This document shows positions 10,690 through 20,034 of a stretch of DNA of 29,769 nt, piece by piece. Where the stretch lies: positions 1-29,769 of the forward strand of contig JAQGAU010000371.1 in the NCBI GenBank assembly GCA_034698045.1, in the 5' to 3' direction. The notes under the pieces were generated by a model. That model did no database searches and was not told the origin of the DNA. It worked only from the letters and a program-made list of their open reading frames with translations. The translations under genes were made by a program, and so were the position numbers. Numbering within the stretch: position 1 is the first letter of the stretch; each line of letters starts with the position of its first letter. The stretch is from Paramacrobiotus richtersi (lineage: Eukaryota > Tardigrada > Eutardigrada > Parachela > Macrobiotidae).

Positions 10690-12791
10690 GTAATACCGAA
10701 CACTAGCCGCATCACTTAGAAACGCCCCCCACCACCCATACGTCCCCACGGTCAATATCACATCATCCATCAAGGACAGTATCGCCAAGTCAACCGCCGC
10801 AGAATTCCCATCCATAAACATGACATTAGTATAATTACTCAACAACCCCCGACAATACTGCATGGAATCGCTAATCACAACAAAGATAGTTTGAGATTTG
10901 TACAACGCATGCAACTCTGCATAACTATCGAGTATGTACTGATCCGACGCCGGTACATGGCCGCGTTTGATATTCCCCGTCGCGGTGGTGATGTCCCCAC
11001 GGCGTACATGGATCCCGATCAAACGCGAAGCATCCAGTACATTTTCTGGATATTGTTGCAGTTTGGCCCGGAGTGCATCCAGTGCGGATTGGTAGATGTG
11101 CGGAGCAAAGGTGAATTGGCAGCGGATATTGTATCGCTCGTGGATGAAATATTTCCATGACTGTAAGTAACCATCGAGAAGGAGGGAATGGGAACTGTCA
11201 GAGGAGATCCGAGAGGCTAATGTTGGATCGTAGATACCGGCATCGGGGATGCCGGTGACGGGGACGGAAGGTATGGAGGTTTGAGTGGAATTCCGCTGGG
11301 GAAAGGGGTTCTGGAAGATCTGGATGTGGTCGAACGGATCGTTGATTATTGCTGTAAATACAACAAAAGAGTGGATTTCGCACTCATTTCTGTCGATCCA
11401 TGCGTGTTAAGGGGAAAAAATACCACATGGGTTCCGTTTTGAATGGTTCCATCAAACAATTTTTTTACCTGAAATCGTTGTCGTACAGAGTTATTACGTG
11501 AGGTACATAATTATGATAGACAAGGGATCGCTCTACCCTATGATCTGGTCATTGTTTACCCGCAGCGCGCGCGCAGCCCACAACAGGTAACTAAACAAAG
11601 AGCAAGTAAATAAGAAGAAAGTCAGAATAAATTCAGCCGTGCATCAAAAGTATGATTTAGAAACGCTATAAAATGCGTAAAAAGATAAGAAAGATTATTA
11701 CACAAGCTTTTTTGATTTCATCCATTGTATCGCAAGATACCGAATTTTAAAATTTTTGATATTCAGTAACATTTTACGTAATCAATGAAATGTAAAAAGC
11801 TTGTGTAATAATTTTTCTTATCTTTTTATGCATTTTATAGCGTTTTCAAATCATACTTTTGATGCACGGCTGAATTTATTCTGACTTTCTTCTTATTTAC
11901 TTGCTCTTTGTTTGCACACCTGTTGTGGGCTGCGCGCGCGCTGCGGGAAAACAGTGACCAGATCACAGGGTAGAGCAATCCCTTGTCCATTATGTGTACC
12001 TCATGTAATAACTGTACACGGCTGCGATTTCGTGCAAAAAATTGCAAGCTGGAACCACCCATAACGGATCCCACTGGGTATTCTTCCGCCTTAAAAGACT
12101 TCTCCAGATACGGAAACGGAAGATTCGTATTAACTTACTGTGTAGTAGGATACGACATGTACAGTCATTTTTAACGATTTTGGCTATCCAAATTCAAAAG
12201 AATAAAAAAAGCAACAAAGAACATCAGGAATACATTCTATACATGCATCAGTATTTTTCTAACCGCTTTGATTTCGATGTATTCTAAACGCTAACGAACA
12301 GTTGAAAAACAGACAAACGTGTTTACTGCCAAGTCTTAACAAAGTACGTTAAAGTGCGAAACTCGCGAGGCAAGCAGATTAAAGAAAAAATAGCTGGTAA
12401 CTGACGTACGCGTTCGTCCACTGGAAACGGCCAATCCCAACGTGGACGCCGCCATAAACAGGTAATTCCCAAGGCCTTTTCCGCTCCTAAAATCATGCGT
12501 CAAAAACTTCTCGGAATGAGACTTATTCCAATTCCAACAACGCTGCTCCAGTCTAGCTTCCAGCCGTTTATTTAGGCGATCAAAAACATGTTTAGGATAC
12601 CGAATCTTTGAAGGACTGGGAAACTGGCAGAAATGACGGGTGTGTTTATTTGCACAGAATCGCTGTTCAGGAGCTTTCGGCCGAGGAAAAAAGACGATAA
12701 CGAGGATAAGAATAATAACACAAGCAGCAAATTTCAGCAGAAACTTCCAGTAATTAGTAAGCAAACGGCCGAAATTGGCTCGTTTCTCCAT
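10687..12791 (-). CDS. GT11 alpha-1,2-fucosyltransferase-like, copy A (C-terminus cut by nonsense codons)
   Basis: GT11 enzymes are Golgi type II membrane proteins that move fucose from GDP-fucose to the 2-OH of terminal galactose. Exon 1 is 12791-12410 and exon 2 is 11351-10687, joined in phase 1 (donor GTACGT, acceptor tttacag), giving 348 residues. Residues about 13-34 form the membrane anchor. LGNYLF is the family's N-terminal G-x-GN-x-x-F motif. H242-VRRGD is the GDP-fucose-binding signature. VGTYGWWGAFL is the C-terminal family motif. After VRYY a TAG stops the frame at 10689-10687 and a TGA follows at 10677-10675. The frame then still encodes a tail like copy B (LPHWVGAQ) up to TAA at 10608-10606, where the protein would be 375 residues. 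It is either a recent pseudogene or a slightly shortened enzyme. Copy B lies just upstream in the same orientation. Confidence 0.82.
11395..12110. mobile_element. Fold-back (long inverted repeat) element in the intron of GT11 copy A
   Basis: Left arm is about 11395-11727 and right arm about 11780-12110, with a central spacer of about 50 bp. The arms are near identical in their inner parts, for example gcgcgcgcagcccacaacag and agcaagtaaataagaagaaa in both. They weaken outward around catgggttccg versus its partner. No transposase frame is present, so this looks like a non-autonomous fold-back or MITE-type element. The equivalent intron of copy B (585 bp versus 1,058 bp) lacks it. Target-site duplications could not be fixed by eye. 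Confidence 0.8.
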
Positions 12792-13229
12792 TGTATCAGC
12801 TTATTACGGACAGGCGTACACATGATGCAGAATCCACATTCCACATTCAAATGAAAGATACGGAAGTTTTATCGGGTTTGTGCAGCTACTGTTGTCTTGC
12901 TTTCCACTTGAAAGTTTCACAAATGAACTGCGTGACTGCGATATGCAGCATCATATGCTGCTGTACAGGCTGCGGCTACAGCTGCGGCGATACCTGATTT
13001 TGCACCAGACCCGAACGCACAGATACTACTATCTGTCAGATAGTCACCACACGGCACACGCAAGGCGCGTCATTGAGCATGATGAGTCACATCTCATGGA
13101 CATTGTATGCGTATCTATGCCGGCAACGCACATCGATTTCGCACTGAAATGACTTTTATACGACCACATCTTGCGCTACTAACTGCCCTGAACGAAAAAA
13201 CATAAAACAGTAAGAAAAGAGATTAAACA
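12792..13229. other. Intergenic region between the two GT11 genes
   Basis: This should hold the 3' end of copy B and the promoter of copy A. There is no coding sequence I can support. Two short perfect palindromes occur: gcagcatcatatgctgc near 12945 and actatctgtcagatagt near 13028. Their function is unknown. Confidence 0.4.
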
Positions 13230-13235
13230 TTTATT
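13230..13235 (-). terminator. AATAAA poly(A) signal overlapping the stop codon of GT11 copy B
   Basis: The minus strand ends GGT GCT CAA TAA ATG. The hexamer AATAAA takes its first two bases from the last sense codon and three from the stop, so the 3' UTR would be only about 15-25 nt. Confidence 0.6.
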
Positions 13236-14934
13236 GAGCACCTATCCAATGAGGCAAGAAAAAATCCTGAACATTATACTCTCGAGCAACGGCCGACCCG
13301 GGTCGTGGCCACAGTTTGTAATACCGAACAACTGCCGCATCACTTAAAAAAGCCCCCCACCATCCGTACGTCCCAACGGTCAATATCACATCATCCATCA
13401 AGGACAGTATAGCCAAATCCACCGCCGCCGAGTTCCCCTCCATAAATACAAAATTGCTACGTTCCGCGAACAGACTTTGGCAGTAGGTCAGATCATTGCT
13501 CAAAACAACGAAGATTGTCTGGGATTTGTACAACGCATCCAGGTGAGCTTCACTGTCCAATAAATACTGATCAGATGCGGGCACATGACCCTGTGCATTT
13601 TGGTCCTCGGCGGTGATGTCACCGCGGCGCACGTGGATGCCGATTAAACGCGAACTGTCCAGTACATTTTGCGGATATTGCCGTAGTTTGGACTTGAGCG
13701 TCTCAAGGGCGGATTTGTAGACGTGCTGTGCGAAGGTGAACTGACAGCGGATGGTGTGTCGTTCCTGATTGAAGAATTTCCAGGACTGCAAATAACCGGT
13801 GAGAAGGAGGGAAGTGGAATTGTTAGATGAGAGTCGGGAGCTTAATGTGGCGTCGTACTTCCCGGGTGACGGGACACTGGTGAAGCGGACGGCGTCTTCA
13901 AGCTTCTGTGTGGGTTTCCGCTTCAGAAAGGAATTGTTAAAGATCTTGAGGTGATCATGGGGGTCATCGATGATCGCTACAAGTCAGAAAGGATTCCTCG
14001 TTAATTTAACAATATGCAGTTTGTTCTATTGTTCATGTTTGTATAAACGTTAACAGATCTACACGGTATCGGTTGTAGGATATGTAACATCAAGATAAGG
14101 CGTAACTTTACGTAGTATTAGGCATCACAAATTTATTATGTTATTAGCAGTTTAATCGCCTGTGAGACCCTGGGTGTTTTTAGCGATTTGACGAAGGAAC
14201 TGTTTAAATTTTTAGGTCCAAAACTTTTTGAAAAGTCAGGCGATCCGCGCTCTGGATCATTTTTGAAACAACGTTTTTCTGCTGCTATTGTAAAAGGCAA
14301 TGCCACCGCAGTTTTGGGGACGCTGCCGAGTGTTAAGTCGCGAGTTAATGAACGAGATGAGATTGGATGTTTTAATACGTAACGTTTCGTACTGTGTAGT
14401 TGCCTTGTGTGCAAACGCTGGTATTGTGAGAGGAATAAATACAGCGGGTAAATATCAGTTTATGTACTACACAGGCATATTATTGCCTTACCAGTTTACT
14501 CGTGTTTGGCTTATTGTTAGCTGTATGAATATCACCCTATATGTAGTTCATAACAACTTACGCGTTCGTCCACTAGATACAGCCAATCCCAACGTAGACG
14601 CTACCATGAACATGTAATTCCCAAGACCCCTTCCGCTGCCGAAATCATGCGCCAAAAACCTCTCCGACCCCGTTGTATTCCGATCCGAACACCGCTGTTG
14701 CATTCTGGTATTTACCCGATGATACAGTCGATCAAAGGCATTTCTGACAAAATCAGTTTTAGAGGGATTTCGAATTCTGCAAAGATATCGGGTCTGCTCA
14801 TTGGCACACAAACGGTAATCACCAGATTTAGATCCACGAAAGAGAAGTACCATGATCAAGCAGAAAATGACACAAACGACAATTTTGGCCAAACATTTCC
14901 AGGAGACACAGCACGTTTCATTTCGCGACTGCAT
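13231..14934 (-). CDS. GT11 alpha-1,2-fucosyltransferase-like, copy B (intact)
   Basis: Exon 1 is 14934-14562 and exon 2 is 13976-13231, joined in phase 1 (donor GTAAGT, acceptor ttgtag), for 372 residues; intron position and phase equal those of copy A. A short cytoplasmic tail and a hydrophobic anchor at about residues 15-32 give the type II topology of a Golgi enzyme. GRGLGNYMF is the N-terminal GT11 motif, H239-VRRGD the nucleotide-sugar signature, SQTIFVVLS the second family block and VGTYGWWGAFL the third. The tail continues to LPHWIGAQ without interruption. I chose the ATG at 14934 because it precedes the anchor as in copy A; the frame is open upstream to 15321 but lacks any resemblance there. 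Predicted donor is GDP-fucose and acceptor a terminal beta-galactose. The galactosyltransferase genes begin about 0.65 kb upstream. Confidence 0.88.
14100..14381 (+). pseudogene. Decayed retroelement-like C-terminal fragment in GT11 copy B intron
   Basis: The plus-strand frame reads ETLG, then about 17 residues later GPKLFEKSGDPRS, then QRFSAAIVKGNATAVLGTL, before a stop at 14380. From memory, the pattern ETLG ... tGdxRs..fL.QRlS.AI.rGNA..vLGT occurs at the C-terminus of reverse-transcriptase proteins of several invertebrate retroelements. No polymerase domain is here. The frame lies antisense to the GT11 gene, within its intron. Confidence 0.4.
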
Positions 14935-15575
14935 CGTTTTTGCTTCACACAAACGCACATGGTTTAATGCGACGAAAAAAGTACTACATAGCCAAGTATT
15001 TGTATGAATTAAAGATTTTATCCAGGCTTTTTGATACGCATCTCGATCTGCGATGAGCCGATGATAAACTACATTAAGGTTAAAACTTCTCATACTACTA
15101 TCGCTGTGTGAGGTATCCAACACTGGGATTCCCAGATACAGAAAATGACAGCTATAAGTGCTTGTCAAATCGATAATCAAAATGCGTACAGGAAGAGGAA
15201 AGTCAGCAAACAGAACGGTAAGCGGTCGAGTGGAAAGCACCGGCATACTGTTGATATGTACAGCATTCTGAACGCGTATGCACGATTCCATATAATAATT
15301 ATATAATTGTGCGATCAACAATAAGAGCTAAAAGCCTAAAATTGCCGTTAAGATCACGCACGACAGATTGTTGGCAATTTGTTCCTTCTGTACACCAAGC
15401 TGTCTAATAATAATAATGCTATCAAACGTACAGTTTATATTCTCACTACGGTAGAAGTATAGGATATTTCAGCGATAACGGCTGACTGTACAATTACTAT
15501 AAACTGTAAGTTACTGAAGTACATTGTCTTCCAAAAACAGATCCCGTTCGGATTTGGGTTTATTAGAGCGCCGCA
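14935..15575. other. Upstream region of GT11 copy B, no further gene
   Basis: Likely holds the copy B promoter. It also separates the GT11 pair from the GT7 remnant. There is no catalytic-domain exon of a galactosyltransferase that could complete the remnant. Confidence 0.45.
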
Positions 15576-15923
15576 CTAGGAAGAATCAACGTACCGACGC
15601 GCATTTAAGACCGGAAGGGACTGGCCTCGGCCGGTAATCAACATCGTATGCACAACTGAGCTACCGTCAAGTTGCAACTCCAGATTGGCAGCCGCTTTGT
15701 ATGCTTCTGGAAATACTGTCAGTGACGGTTCAATTATTCCATTTTTTCCCGGCGGAGTTTCTGGATATAATGGTAAATGTAATAAGGAAATGTCGCGCGA
15801 CGAACCCAGTGCTGAAAAATACAAAACTCCCAACACCAATGCAGCACAGAGAATAGTTAGTGTTTTTCCAAAACCCCACGATCTCCCCAAATGTATCGGC
15901 AAGTTAGAAAATGTCTTTCCCAT
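15576..15923 (-). pseudogene. Orphan exon 1 of a beta-1,4-galactosyltransferase (membrane anchor and stem only)
   Basis: The ATG at 15923 opens 115 codons. The start (MGKTFSN), membrane segment, NxxS-like region and stem (LPLYPETPPGKNGIIEPSL) align with the first exon of the complete gene at 17268. Similarity stops after QLDG (near 15663), exactly where the duplicated segment ends. The last about 28 residues are unrelated and end at a stop. No exon with the catalytic domain follows on this strand, so it cannot be a working transferase. The frame of the anchor and stem is still open, so it may be young or produce a short membrane peptide. Note a GT-rich donor-like site (GTACGT) near its end. 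Confidence 0.75.
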
Positions 15924-16455
15924 GGCGTAAACGTCCAAAAACTGAGCAGATACAGACGCACGAACATATATCAAATTTTAATATTAGTATTTCGTTAGCT
16001 TCTCCGCATCTACAGAATGCAAACTGCTGTAACTTGTAAGTGCGGTCAAAATGTAATAAGGTCAACTCCCTATAATCGGACTGTCGTTATACTGCTTGGT
16101 TGTGGGAGCATTTTAAAGTAAACATCCAAAGTAAGCATACGTGGGCTAGTCGTACGATTAGATACCGAACGCGAAAGAATACCGCATCAGCATATCTCTC
16201 GCATTAAAACGTAGAGAACTGGTCTACGCCTCTCTCATCAGCAAAATTGTCTGATGCATTTAGCGCAAATATGTTTGATAAAGGATAGTCCATTTGCATG
16301 TATCCCTGACGAAGTAAACCTGGTATTTGAATAGGTACTTCATATGCATATAGAAGTACCGCATATGTGCATATAGCAGGGTACGGTATGCAATCCGCTG
16401 ATTATGCTTCCGTTACAGGGAAATTCCGTCAAAAACGTACTTACTGGTGCGGAAA
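15663..16455. repeat. Left arm of a large inverted duplication
   Basis: Reverse-complemented, this arm matches 16750-17535 through 5' flank and exon 1 of the GT7 gene. Landmarks in both are tctctacgttttaatgcgag, ggtatctaatcgtacgacta and gggagttgaccttatta. Divergence is moderate with small indels. A 27-bp hairpin-forming insertion at about 16335-16361 (ggtacttc ... gaagtacc) is private to this arm. Confidence 0.9.
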
Positions 16456-16749
16456 GGCAGTTAAATAAACAAAAAAAAAACGTTCACATGAAATAAATCT
16501 TGAAGAGTCTGCGTCTGCTGTTATACATGTGCGTATAGTTAGAACTAGACAGTGAAGGCACAGCGTTAGAATAGGTGTACGTAACACCCGTAATTATATG
16601 TTCCTTTATTGTTATTAAACAAGTAATACGCAACCAAACCAAACCGCCACATATCTGCTGCTGGCAACACACACATGGTCCATCGTTGATCAAAGGCAGA
16701 GTCAAAGGAAACAGGCTTCTTGTCCGCCACGGCAGAACCGGTACAAACC

Positions 16750-17535
16750 ATCCGCGACCGTTACGTACGTTTTTGACGGTATTTTTTCTTGTAACAGAAG
16801 CATATTTTAAGCGGATCGCATACCGTCATATGTGCGACCGGTACCTATTCAAATACCTAGTTTTCTTCTTCAGGGATATACAAATGGGCTATCCTTTGTC
16901 AAACGTAATTGCGTTAGATGCATCAGACAACTTTACTGATAAGAGAGGCGTGGACCAGTTCTCTACGTTTTAATGCGAGAGATATTCTAAAGCGGTGTTC
17001 TTTCGCGTTCGGTATCTAATCGTACGACTAGCCCGCGTATGCTTAATTTAAATGTTTACTTTAAAATGCTACCACAAGCAACCAGCTTTACGACAGTACG
17101 ATTGTAGGGAGTTGACCTTATTACCCTTTGACCGCACTTACTGCAGTTTACATTCTGTAGATGTGGAGAAGCTTTATGTTATGAAATTTATCAAGCTTAC
17201 CGGTACATAATATGATAATTTGTTAAATCCTCGGCGCATCTATATGCTCGAGTTTTGCATTTACGCCATGGGAAAGGCATTCTCTAACGTGTCCCTACTT
17301 TTGGCAAGGTCGTTGAGTTTTGGAAGAGTACTAATTGCGCTGTGTGCTGCATCGGTGTTAGGGGTTTTATACTTCACAGCACTGGTTTTTACGCCCAACA
17401 TTTCCATACTGCATTTACCATTATGTCCAGAAACTCCTCCGGGCACAAAAGGAATAATTGAACCGTCATTGACAGCGTTACCAGACGAACACATTGCGGC
17501 TGCCAATCCGGAGGTGCAACTTGGCGGTCACTATC
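16750..17535. repeat. Right arm of the large inverted duplication
   Basis: Counterpart of 15663-16455, separated by a spacer of about 295 bp. It includes the 5' flank and most of exon 1 of the complete GT7 gene 1, so the promoter region of that gene is palindromic with the promoter region of the orphan exon. The spacer (16456-16749) shows no coding sequence or known element. Confidence 0.9.
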
Positions 17536-19125
17536 AACCGACAGACTGTGAAGCCAGATCCCGGGTGGCGATTGTTGTGGCATACAGGGATCGTGCCCAA
17601 CATTTACGTAAGCAAATGCAAAGATTTTACTCTCAACAACTTTTTGCATACTCATGTATACCGAATTACCGACCTACGTAATGTGACCTTTTGAGCAAAA
17701 CTTGTAGTTGACCAGGTGCAATGTCGCGCTGAAAAACAGCGATCACGCGCGGCTGCCAAAATGGTTTCATCCTAATTGCTGGAGCAGAGAAAAATTCTGT
17801 ATTTATAATGACGCTATTTGAGTTTATTCCAATGCAGTTGTCTGATCTTGATATTATTATGTATTAATTTTAAGGCTTTGGAATTGAACAATGAGTTTTA
17901 ATCAGATTCACATTTCCAGCAGTAAAACTATGTAAGTGCCTGGAATCGCCATTTTACTGACATATGCATCTTCTGCAGAAATGTTTCTGAATAATCTCCA
18001 TCCGGTACTTCAACGCCAACAGCTGGACTATACGATCTTTATTGTGGAACAAGCGGGAAAAGGTGTGTTCAATAAAGGTAAATCTTTCAGATACGCAAGG
18101 TTGACGACACATCAGAAACTACTTTATCTGTGAGCTAGGTATTCTTTACAATGTCGGCTATGTCGAAGCTAATGCAGTGGGTAGCTTCCAGTGTTTTGTA
18201 TTCCATGATGTGGACGTTTATCCCGAGAACGACCGAAACTCGTATTCTTGCCGTGAGACCCCGACACTTTTAGTGGCCGCAATGAACAAATACAGCTATC
18301 ACCCGTTGCGAGAGAGGTTTGCGATATACTTTGGGGCAGTAATATCTCTTTCCACAAAGCATTTTGCCGATGTCAATGGATACCCAAATCTATACTGGGG
18401 ATGGGGTAAGTCAAAACCAAACAAAAACTTTCCGAAACAAAAATAGGTATGTATTGGAATTACATAATGAATGGGCTCGTAAAAAATTTCTGGGCATTTT
18501 ACTCGAAATTTCTGAATACGTAGACATGTAGCGCAAGAGTTTCTTCTCAGTTTTGTGTTTTTTTTTGTTTTTTTTTCATGTGAAAGGGTTCCGTTTCACG
18601 GTAAAAATCAACGAATAATCATCATCATTAAAAGTGCCGCGAACACAGATAGCATTCCCTTTCTGCAACAAAATCCTGATATTCTAGAAGAAAAAACAAC
18701 ATGCTCTCTGGTTATCCAGAACAACATACAAGCGGCGTCCAGCAACGTTTTGGATTCACTGATCTGTGTTGTCTGAATTTCGAATTTCAAGCTGCTGTTA
18801 ATTGTGTCACAACTGGCTGTAACATCGTTCTTTAGGTGGGGAAGACGACGATATGGGATATCGAGTTCAGCATAAATTCGGCAATATTTCTTTCAGTCCG
18901 CTGGACATCGGCCGCTACACTATGGCATCCCATGGACCGGACGAAGGAAATCCGATCAACCCTCAGCGATTCCAACTTGTTAACACTGGGCATAAGCGCT
19001 TCTTTACAGATGGACTGTCCAGTCTGAATTACACATTAGTAGCTAAAGAACGTCGACCATTGTACACATGGTTTCTCGTCGATGTCGGCCAGCCACCGAC
19101 AGCACCGAAACAGTACCGCAAGTAG
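17268..19125 (+). CDS. Beta-1,4-galactosyltransferase (GT7), gene 1
   Basis: B4GALTs are Golgi type II enzymes that transfer galactose from UDP-Gal to terminal GlcNAc or related acceptors, using Mn2+. Exons are 17268-17607, 17979-18077, 18139-18405 and 18836-19125 (331 residues), all junctions phase 1 with GT-AG. The start ATG sits in a good context (acgccATGG) and is conserved in the inverted copy. An anchor lies at about residues 20-38, and the stem at 45-90. The catalytic part begins at RVAIVVAYRDR and continues HPVLQRQQLDY. D168-V-D170 is the metal-binding DxD. W231-GWGGEDDD is the family hallmark for acceptor and metal binding. Then NPQRF, DGLSSLNY and a C-terminal VDVG follow, as in vertebrate B4GALTs. 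Alternative upstream ATGs (17220, 17247) are unlikely. The protein looks intact. Confidence 0.92.
18642..18770. mobile_element. Possible small MITE in intron 3 of GT7 gene 1
   Basis: The segment starts aacacagat and ends atctgtgtt, short terminal inverted repeats about 130 bp apart. The intron is 430 bp here but 185 bp in gene 2. No internal coding capacity is seen. Confidence 0.3.
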
Positions 19126-20034
19126 TCTGCGTGGAAAAGGACTGCTGGTTGTGATATTTTGTTTACAGCTTCCTGCTGTTTATGTGTTGTTCTCAGTCGG
19201 TGACACAGTCCGACCGTACATTAAATGCTTTTTGTATCGCACATGTGGCAAAACAATGCAGCCGTGCTAAAATTAATGGACGTTGCCGCAGTGCAAAACT
19301 GGCAAGAAATGCTGAAAATGAGAAAACACAATCAGTGAAATGCAGAGAACCAACAACGTAAGTAATATGTACGATACGTATTTGAGCGGTATTGAGCTAT
19401 GTACGTACTGTTCATATTTTTGGGGGTTATTAGTAAGTATTGTTGAAATAAAAGTATTAATGGAGGAGTCAATACGTGCACTGTACTTGTCACACTGGCA
19501 TGCTTCAAGATTATGCGTCTCATTTTACAAAATATTGTACATCGCTACGTTTTAACTGCCACAAACACCGCAGTCCAGTTAGACAAATATGGACCAAACT
19601 CTCGAAGATTATGATAACTCGGCAGTTCTTTGCGGCCACTGCGGCAATTATTCCAAGGTTGGTTGATCAGGTAGGCAGGCTTGCGATGCGGACACTCGAG
19701 AATGTCGTAACTGTTTTTCCGCACAAACAATCTGTTCACTATGCTGGCCTAGTGTTACACGTTGTTGTTCGCAATTCGGCGCTTACAGAGTGCCACTGAA
19801 CTATACATTACCGCTGTGCGAACGGTAGTAGAAGTCCACATCGCAGATATGGTTGCATGACCATCCCCTTTATTAATCGCTGATTAGCATTTAATGCGGA
19901 TTACTGCCGGTATAATCTCCCGAAAAAACATTAAAAATAACGGATGGTGCAGGTGATGAGTCCATTCAACAGTTCCTGCCACAGGAGCAAGCTGAGTACA
20001 AAACGCTTCATATTACATACTTGATTTACTTCAC
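19126..20034. other. Intergenic region between the two GT7 genes
   Basis: Contains the 3' end of gene 1 and presumably the promoter of gene 2. A short plus-strand frame begins with ATG at 19589, has a CGHCG motif, and meets a donor-like AAG|GTTGGT near 19660. I could not find a continuation, so I do not call a gene. Confidence 0.4.

Noticed and set aside
12880-13152. Plus-strand frame of 90 codons between the GT11 genes
   Set aside because: Low-complexity composition, no motif, and no splice or homology support.
16050-17120. Inverted repeat as terminal repeats of a DNA transposon
   Set aside because: The arms contain a host gene's first exon and flank, and the spacer has no transposase; a local inverted duplication explains it better.
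19589-19663. Short frame with a CGHCG motif as a first exon of a zinc-binding protein
   Set aside because: No downstream exon could be found before GT7 gene 2; two cysteine pairs by chance are not enough.
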